A model generated the notes under the pieces. That model worked only from the letters and a program-made list of their open reading frames with translations. It made no database searches and was not told the origin of the DNA. This document shows, piece by piece, positions 47,001-56,000 of a stretch of 64,000 nt of DNA. Both the position numbers and the translations under genes were made by a program. The number at the start of each line of letters is the position of its first letter. Position 1 is the stretch's first letter. This DNA is from Cheilinus undulatus (lineage: Eukaryota > Chordata > Actinopteri > Labriformes > Labridae). Where the stretch lies: assembly GCF_018320785.1 (NCBI RefSeq), contig NC_054878.1, forward strand, positions 45,627,429-45,691,428, read 5' to 3'.

Positions 47001-50000
47001 GTAAAATTCTCTTACTGCTCTGCAGACAGTCAGCCAGCTTCTCCTGCTTCATTCCCTTTAAGAAGTGCAGTGTGATCTTCAGAAAGGCTTCTCGATTGGT
47101 TCTCTGCTCTGAATCATTGCCACCCATCTCACCCTCGGCTTCACTTTGACCCTCGAAGCATTCTTGGTCATTTGTGGTCAGAACCTTCTGATATCTCTTC
47201 AACTCGTTCTTCACAAAAGTGGTGATGTTGTTCTCAAGGAGCTGGAATAGAGGGACATTAGATCACATTTATCTTTCTCATGTGTTTCTTGCCTTACTAT
47301 AGTACGAAAAAACAACAGGAACTCAAATGTTCAAGTACAAGAAGAAAGAGTTTTGAAGACTGGTATTAATTTAGTGGGCACTAATTACCCAGTAATTTTA
47401 ATAAGTGATAATTATCTGGTAATTTTTCAACAATAAGGCAGTCATAAGTTAGTAATAAGTCAGCATTTTACAGTAATAACTCGTTAAAAATAAGAAAGTA
47501 TTAACTTACTAATAATGTAAAAGTTATCACGTAATTCCTTGTAATATCGCAGCAGTTTCCTGGTAATCAGCTGGCATTTTACCCTAACCCCCAACCCAAA
47601 CACAAACGCTCATAATATTGAAATACACTATATTGCCAAAAGTATTCGCTCAACTGCCTTGACTTGCATATCAACTTAAGTGACAACTTATTAGTTCAAA
47701 ATATCAGAACACGATATTAAAAATAGAAAAACAATGTTTTTAAAGAGCAAACATATGAGGAGAAAGTTGAAATCATAAGTTTGAAAGGTAAAAAAATGAG
47801 ATCAAATTTGAAATCATGACTTTAAAAGTCAAAATATGACTTAAAATTTTAAATTGTGAGTCCAAAACTTAGAAGCTGAAAATGTCAAACTATGAGCTAG
47901 AATTCAAAATCTTAAAAAATTAAAAAAGTGACCTAAATTCAGAATTGGGAGTTTAAAAGGTCAAGTATAATATAACAAGTAAAACATAGTCATTTAAAAT
48001 GTCAAAATATGAGAAAAAATTGAAATCATGAGTTTAAAAGTCAAAATATGACTTAAAATTTTAAATTGTGAGTCTGATAAGTCAAAATATGGGATTAAAA
48101 AGCCAAAAATTAGGAGTTGAAAATGTCTAGATATGAGCTAGAATTCAAAATCATGACTTAAAAAGTTAAAAATATGACTTAAATTCAGGACTGGGAGTGT
48201 AAAAGGTTAAAAATATGATATAAAAAGTAAAAAATAGTCATTCAAAATGTCAAAAATGAGAAACAAATCAAAATCGTGTTTTTAAAAGTCAAAATATGGG
48301 AATAAAAAGCCGAGGTAAGGAGTTGAAAAGGTCAAAATATGACTTAAAATTTAAAATTGGGAATCTAAATAAAATGTGACATATAAAGTCCAAATTATGA
48401 GTTGAAAAGGTCAAAGCATGAAATGAAAAGTCAAAATCACAAGTTTGAGTCGTAATCTTGAGATGCAAAATTGAAAATATGAAATAAAACACAAATTAAT
48501 TTCTTTCCCCACGTTCTTGACTTTTTATGAAATCTCTCTCACTCTTTACTTTTTCAGATTTTTATGGTTTAACAAGGATATTTTAAATAATTAGGTTGAA
48601 GTTTACATTTTAATACTGGAGGAAGTCTGCAAACCTCAGACTGGTGGACCAGTTAGAATACAAATATGATATAAACTTGTGGGCCGGATATAATCGTTCC
48701 ACGGGCCGGATTTGGCGCCCGGGCCTTGGGTTTGACACCTGTGATCCATAGGGTTTAATATGATGTGGGTCCACCCTTTGCAGCTGTAACAGCTTCAACT
48801 CTTCTGGGAAGGCTTTCCACAAGGTTTAGGAGTGTGTTTATGGGAATTTTTCACCATTCTTCCAGAACCACCAAACCCAGACTGGTCCATCAGATTGCCA
48901 GACGGAGAAGCACGATTCGTCACTCTAGCATCTCCACTGCTCTAGAGGCCAGTGGCGGCGTGCTTTACACCACTGCATCAGACGCTTTGCATTGCACTTG
49001 GTGATGTATGGCTTGGATGCAGCTACTCGGCCATGGAAACCCATTCCATGAAGCTCTCTACCACTGTTCTTGAGCTAATGTGAAGACCACATGAAGTTTG
49101 GAGGTCTGTAGCCATTGACTCTGCAGAAAGTTGGTGACCTCTGCGCACTATGTGCCTCAGCATCCACTGACCCCGCTCTGTCATTTTACGTGGCCTACCA
49201 CTTGGTGGCTGAGTTGTTGTGGTTCCCAATGGCTTCCACTTTGTTATAATACCACCGACAGTTGACTGTGGAATATTTAGGAGTACCACGCTGGAATTCA
49301 CTGAGCTCCTGAGAGCAGTCTGCATGCCTAGGTGCTTGATTTTATACACCTATGGACATGGAAGTGACTGGAACGCCTGATTTCAATGGTTTGGATGGAT
49401 GAGTGAATACTTTTGGAATTATAGTGTATTTCTTTTAAATAATAGACAACTTTCTATACAAGTTTTTTGATAGTTCCAAGGTAATTTCTTTATTTTTGGC
49501 CCACTACATTAAAGTGAGTCCTTCCTGAAAAATTTTCAAGAAATTTTTAGGGATAGGATTTGGGGTTAGGGGTAAGGGTAATTTCCAGAGAATTGCCACG
49601 ATATTACAAGGAATTATTGATAATAGTACATTACCAGGTAAATGTTTCCTTAAAGGGGGCAAATTATGCAAAAATTATTTTTCTAACAAAAATATGTGCC
49701 CCTGGCCTGTCCACAAACCCCTCAAGTACCAGAAAAATCCATTCCCTCTCCCCTCTCTTTCTCCACCTTTCAGAAAATGTGTGCTGAAACAAGCCGTTCG
49801 TAGGTTTTCCCCCCATGATGTCATGTGGGGAGTTAGCCCCGCCCCCAGGTTCGGTTGGCTCTCCCCACATGGAAGACAGCTCATCAGGAGTGCCACATCG
49901 CCTTCCTGAGAGGGGTGTGACCAGAGGCGGAGTCAGCCAGATCATTAACATTTAAAGCCACAGACACAGAAACAGTTCGTTCTGAGGGGCTGAAACAGAG

Positions 50001-53000
50001 GGGTTTTTAGACATGCAGAAATCCAATACTGGAGTGTTTTTTAGCAACAAACTTCACAGGCATGTTTTGGGACCTCTGAGACTGATATAAACTTGTCTTA
50101 AAAAGGTAAAATATTTCCCCTTTAATATTACCACATTTCTGAGTTATTACATGGTAAAACTTATTATGACATAACCACACCTTTTCTCGAGAAAATACAC
50201 GATAATTACTACTTATTATGATAAAATGACTCGGTAATTTGGGCCCACTAAAATAAAGTGTTGCTGAGTTGCTCTCCCCTTTTGATCAGACAAAAGGAGA
50301 GCAGCTTGAAGCATTAAAGCTAGAGGTAGATGAGAATTTGAAGCAAACTATCCCAAGAGCCTGGCATAGAGCAGTGGAATTTCTGATTCCTAAGGAGAGG
50401 GAGTCCTCTGATATAAGCAAGTTTCGTACCATTCGACCCCTGAATGTGAAGGGGAAGTGATTCTTTTAGTAACATGGCTCAGAGGATAGCTAGATATTAG
50501 GGCTGTCAAAATTGCATTAATACGGATGAATCTTTGACTATGATTAATCTGATTAAAAATTTTAATGCAATTAACCCATCTACAGCGCAGAATGACTCCA
50601 AATCCCTGAAAAGTCTCTGGCAATGCATTTCAGGCAGTTTGTCCAAGTAGGGTTACCGTCAAGAATGCCGCCGCGCATGCACAAATGGGCCGTTGATCTA
50701 GTAGCGACAACCAACTCGATATGGAAGACGCTAAACAGCACGTTGGCCCTCTCGATGGGAAATTTGAGTACAAAAAACCCAAGATGGAACAGTCGACTGG
50801 CATAAAGGATTCTGCACATTCTGCAGGAAGGAGTTTTCTTTTCACTGAAGCACTTCCAGCTTAAAATACCACATTAATGCGAAGCATACTTTCGTTGGAG
50901 ATTGAGTCTGTTTGTTTATGCAAAATGAAACGCGATTAATATAGATTAATAATGAATGATATTTAATCATGATTAATCAAAATTAATCCACAGCAACCCT
51001 GTGATTAATCTGATTAGAAATTTTAATTGTTTGACAGCACTACTAGATATATAAAAAGGAACAGGTTAATAGACACCCCAGTGCAGAAAAGCGGTACCCC
51101 AGCGTTTGCTGAGTACATTGAAGACACACATTGGGTAGAGGATGCCTCCATGTTGGCATGGTAGGTAGTGAAAGCCAGCATGGAGAGAGCGGCTCTTCCC
51201 TTTAGTGTTTAATTTCTAATTTTCACTTGTCACCAGAAACTTTGCTCGTACATCAACTCACCAAAAATATGTAGTCCAGTTCTGTTTTATGTCGTTGGAC
51301 AGATTGATCATTGCCCATCTTTGTTTTCTTCTGCAAAACTCTGTGAAGAATGAAGCTTTAAAAGTTTTATCAGCATGTAAACAAAGGCAATAAGTAATAC
51401 ACATGCTTAACAGTTGTTAGTAAAATAGCAAGGACGACCTTTCGAAGCCTAACTGTTGATCATTTAACTACTAGACTGGTCATCGACAAACGCACCTGGG
51501 AACAAGAGAGCCCTGTGTTTGCTGTTTAGTGCAGAAACAAGGGGTTAAAAAAGGATTTTAGTGGATTTTACCATTAAAGTCAAGTTTGATCTCCAACCTA
51601 TCTCAAGCACTCGTATAGGCGTCTGCTACTCTAGATTATAGCCGAGGTTTTTGTAGTAGTTACGACAAATCCAAGTGGTCCTGTGAGTGAGCCATGAAAA
51701 AATTATCAGGTCCAATCTAAACAAATTCAGTGTCACAAAATGACTTTTATGTAACAGATGCTGTCTTTTAAGATGAGCTTGTAGTTCAAAGGCTCCATCT
51801 CTTTTTCTTCGAGTCCCTTTTTGTTTTGCCTAAGGGTAGGGGGTTCATTTTCTTCAAAGAGATGATAGGCAGTGGTCATCCTGTCCTTCAAACAGCCAAA
51901 CAGACAATCTTCACCAGTGGCAGCCATTGTTTATCAGCTTGCAGTTCAGCTAAACCACACCCATAGTTATTGCTTCATTCTCCTCAAACAATGCAGACTG
52001 GTCCTTTAATTTTTCAGACTTGACAGGAGTTTCAGATTGGAGCTTTGCAAGATGGATCTGCCTGAGGACATACATGGAATCTAGCTAATCCATGAGCTTT
52101 GCAAGGTGAACCCTAGGTGTTGGCTCCTGCCCCTGTGTAGTAAAGGGCAGGAGGTCGGATCATGGGAATGACACTGGTATTGCATCTAACTGGGTCAGAA
52201 GGGTTCGGACACCTTTAAAGACAACGAAACCAACAATGGACTGGCCACTCTTTGTGGACATACAGCTGGATTCAGGTCCTGGTTCAGGAAGATCTTGTCT
52301 GTTCTCGTGTTTATGACTTTAAAATAACACAAGCAGACTGATTTTGACAGTATAGCATTACCCTATTCCTGCAGCACCATTGGTTGTAAAGTGACATGTC
52401 CAAACGATGCCACAAAGGGTTTGGGTCCTGAAGTTATTTCAAACACAAACACAAACTCTTTGTTGCCCCATTCCATACTAGTCCCCTCCTGTAAGGGCAC
52501 CCCAAGGATCATAGAATGGCATTGGTTTTGGGCCTTACCTGGGATCATCATATTGATGGCCCTCTTGGAAGCTGATGGCACGCTCATTAGACCAGTTTCT
52601 ACTGATAGGCGCACAGTTTGGTTCAAGTCCAGGTTCAGGACAGTCGGGTCTGCTCTGCTCTTCAGGGCTTCAAAAACAACAGAGATCATTTCATTAACAA
52701 TTTAATTATGCAAGAATGTGACTCCTAAAGGATCAACAAGGTAAGGAAACCTTTTTGGTTATGAAGGCCTTTGATGTGTTACTCACCCCCAAGAATATTG
52801 GCACAAATATCCCAGGCTTAAACCCATGCTCCTTGTATCAACAGTCTGAAGTGTCATTAACCAAAGGGCATTCAGAACCTAGGGGTAGGATCATGGGAAT
52901 GGGACTGGTATTAGGCATCAACCTGGGTTGGCAGAGGGCTGAGTCTGACTATAAAAAAGGAAGAACCAATGCACTAGCCTCTCTTGATAGACCTGGGTTC

Positions 53001-56000
53001 AGGTCCACATTCAGGAAGGTCTGGTGTGTTCGGTTCCTCCTGGCCTCAAAATAAAAGTTTACTTCAACAGTTTACATTGCAGTAGAGTTATTCTTTGCCT
53101 CATATAGAGAAATTGAATAAAGGTTAAAAAAGAAGAACACATTCTGAAGGGTCCCCTATCCACCCAGGCACTTAAAAATTTCCGTAGGGTCAATGGTGTG
53201 AAGTCGGGATTTGACTTTACTCTAATTTTAGGTGTAGTATATCGTATCCTGGCCTTAGAGGCATGAAGACTGGGCTTGAAACTATTTCCTTGGTTATCAG
53301 CCCATAACCATCCCAGCTACTCTTCTGTTGTCCCATCAAGGGCACTCCAAAGCTAGGGTAAGGATCTAGGGAATTGGAATTGGGATTTGGTCTTACCCTT
53401 GGTCAGTGGGGTGTTGTTCTTCTTTAAAGACAATGAAACGACTGATAGACTGGTCACTCTTGATGGATATGCAGCTGGGTCCAGGTCCACGTTCAGGAAT
53501 ATCTGGTACGTTGAGTTCCTCTTGGCTTCTAAACAAAAGTTGATTTCAATGTTGGTTTTCAGTGCAGTGCAATCATTCTTTGTCTCATATATGAACCTTG
53601 AAAATCACAAGAATTTAGGTGGTGTCCCATTGGTGAAGATTTCAACCACTCCCATGTAAAACCTTCTGAAGGGCCAACTTATGGTCAATGCACCAGAAAA
53701 TGGCTGTAATGGTTTGAAGTTGGATTTCAACCTTATCCTGTTGGAGGTGCAGTTGACTGTATAGTAGCCCTGTATGACAGAGGCACTAGGATTGGGTTTG
53801 AATCTATTTCCTTGGTTGTTGACCTATAACCCTTGCAGCTACTCCTCTGTTGGGTCACATCAAGGGGACTTTAAAACTAGCATCAGGATCTATGGAATAG
53901 AAATGCCCTTCTTTAGACTTGCTAGCATGTTGACTTGAAATGTAACTCATGAAATACAAAGTAAATTCTTTGTTGGGGGCTTCATGGTGTGAAGGTCTTG
54001 GTGGTTCTTTTTGTTACCCAATCAATGGCACTTAAAAAAGCAGAAAATAGGAACAAGGCAGTGGAGTTGGTATTCCTTAGTCTGGGGGGAATCTTTGACT
54101 CAGTCGGTGGTTGCCCCACAGAATAAAGCTCTTGGGAACTGATAAAGACTCATGTACTCCTCCATCATCTTGCATGTAAGCTGGACAAGCAATGCTTTAT
54201 TAGCTAAAACATGAGAAATTTAAGGGGTAGTGGGGAAATCTTTCCATCCATAATCCACACCACTCATCCCATTTGAGGCTGTGTGGGGTTGAGCCTATCC
54301 CAGCTGTCATTGGACAAGAGGCAGGATACACCCTGGACTGGTCTCCAGAATAGCGTAAAGTTCCAGGAAATGGAATCAAGGTTTGGTTTTACCCTAGATC
54401 AGCAGAGTGCTGCCCTTCTTTAAAGACAAGGAAGCGACTGATGGACTGGTCGCTCTTCATAGACAGGCAGCTGGGTCCAGGTCCTGGTTTGTGGCAGTGC
54501 GGTCTGTTCTGGTCCTCGTGGCTTCACAATAAAACCAGCAGAGCTCAATTTCAGTATCTTCACAGAACAAACAAAACTCATGAATCCAACTGTACAGTAT
54601 AGTAGCCGGTCTGAACATGGAAACACAGGTTTTAAGTCAGGGGTGTCAAACCCAATCACAGCAGGGGCCGGATTCTGAGTTTGGGTCTAACCTGAGGGCC
54701 TAACAGGGTCAAGATTTAACCATTGACTGGCAACCTAAATGATTTTAAGATTAAAAGGTCAAAATGATAACTTAAAAACTCAAAATCTGAGATAAAAAGT
54801 CAAACCTATGAGTTTTAAAGGTAAAAACGTGATATTTAGAGTCAAAATAATGTTTTTAAAAGGCAAAATATGAGATAGAATACTGAAACCATGATTTTTT
54901 TTAGTCAAAATATGATATAAAATTCAAAATCACGAGTTTTGAAGGTAAAAAATGAGCTAAAAGTCAAAGTTAGGAATTGAAATGGTCAGTAAAACTGAGA
55001 TAAAAATTTAAAATCATGATACTTAACAATCAAAATGTGGGATAAATATCAAAATCGTGAGTTTAAAATGTCAAAATATGAGATTAAATTTCAAATTTAT
55101 GAGTTTTTAAAGTCAAAATATGAAACTATGTTGAAAATCATGAGTTTTAAAGGTTAAAACATGAGATAAGAGTCAAAGTTAGGAGTTGTTAAAGGTCAAA
55201 ACATGAGATAAAAGTAAAAATCATGACTTGAAAAGGTCAAACTAGATGTCAAAAATGAGATATGAGATAAGAGTCAAAGTTAGGAGTTGTTAAAGGTCAA
55301 AACATGAGATAAAAGTAAAAATCATGACTTGAAAAGGTCAAACTAGGATTGAATGTAAAATTATGAATGTAACAGGTAAAAATACAACATAAAAAATCAA
55401 AGTTATGAGATGTAAGGGTTAAAATATAAAATAAAAAGTCAAAACCATAACTTATATATAGAAAACACAAATTTCTCCGACGTTTCTGACATTTTATCAA
55501 ATTATTTTTACTGTTTACTTTTTCTCATTTTTATGACTCAAGGATGTTATAAATCATCAAGGTTAAGTTTGCATTTTTATACTGGAGGAAATCTACAGAC
55601 CTCATACTGGTAGGCCAGTTCTAATGAAAATATATGAAATGGTGTGCCGGGTATAACTGCACCACAGGCCGGATTTGGCACCTGGGCCTTGAGTTTGACA
55701 TCCCTGCTCTAAGTCTTACAGTCATTTCAAGGAAATCCAAACCCCTTCATTTTCATTATGCACCTCCCACAAGGGCATTCAGACAAGAACAGAATCAAGG
55801 GAATGGCACTGGGTGGTTTGGGCCTTACCGATCGTCAGAGTGCTGCCCATCTTTGAGGTCAATGAAACGCTGAATGGACATGTCACTCTTGATGGAAAGA
55901 CAGCTTGGTTCACATCCAGGTTCAGGACTCTTGAGTCTGTTCTGCTCTCCAGTACTTCAAAAAGCAACAGAAATCATTTTAATTAACATTCCTATACAAC

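Larger units (their letters stand above)
47355..50262. mobile_element. Outer TIR element in NLR intron, host of several insertions
   Basis: Left TTTAGTGGGCACTAATTACC and right (reverse complement) TTTAGTGGGCCCAAATTACC, each followed inward by TTATAATAAGT-type text. Between them lie a Tc1 copy and a second TIR element. Confidence 0.65.

Noticed and set aside
51733..51927. 64-codon frame as a possible extra NLR exon
   Set aside because: No module motif and no matching phase-2 splice sites.
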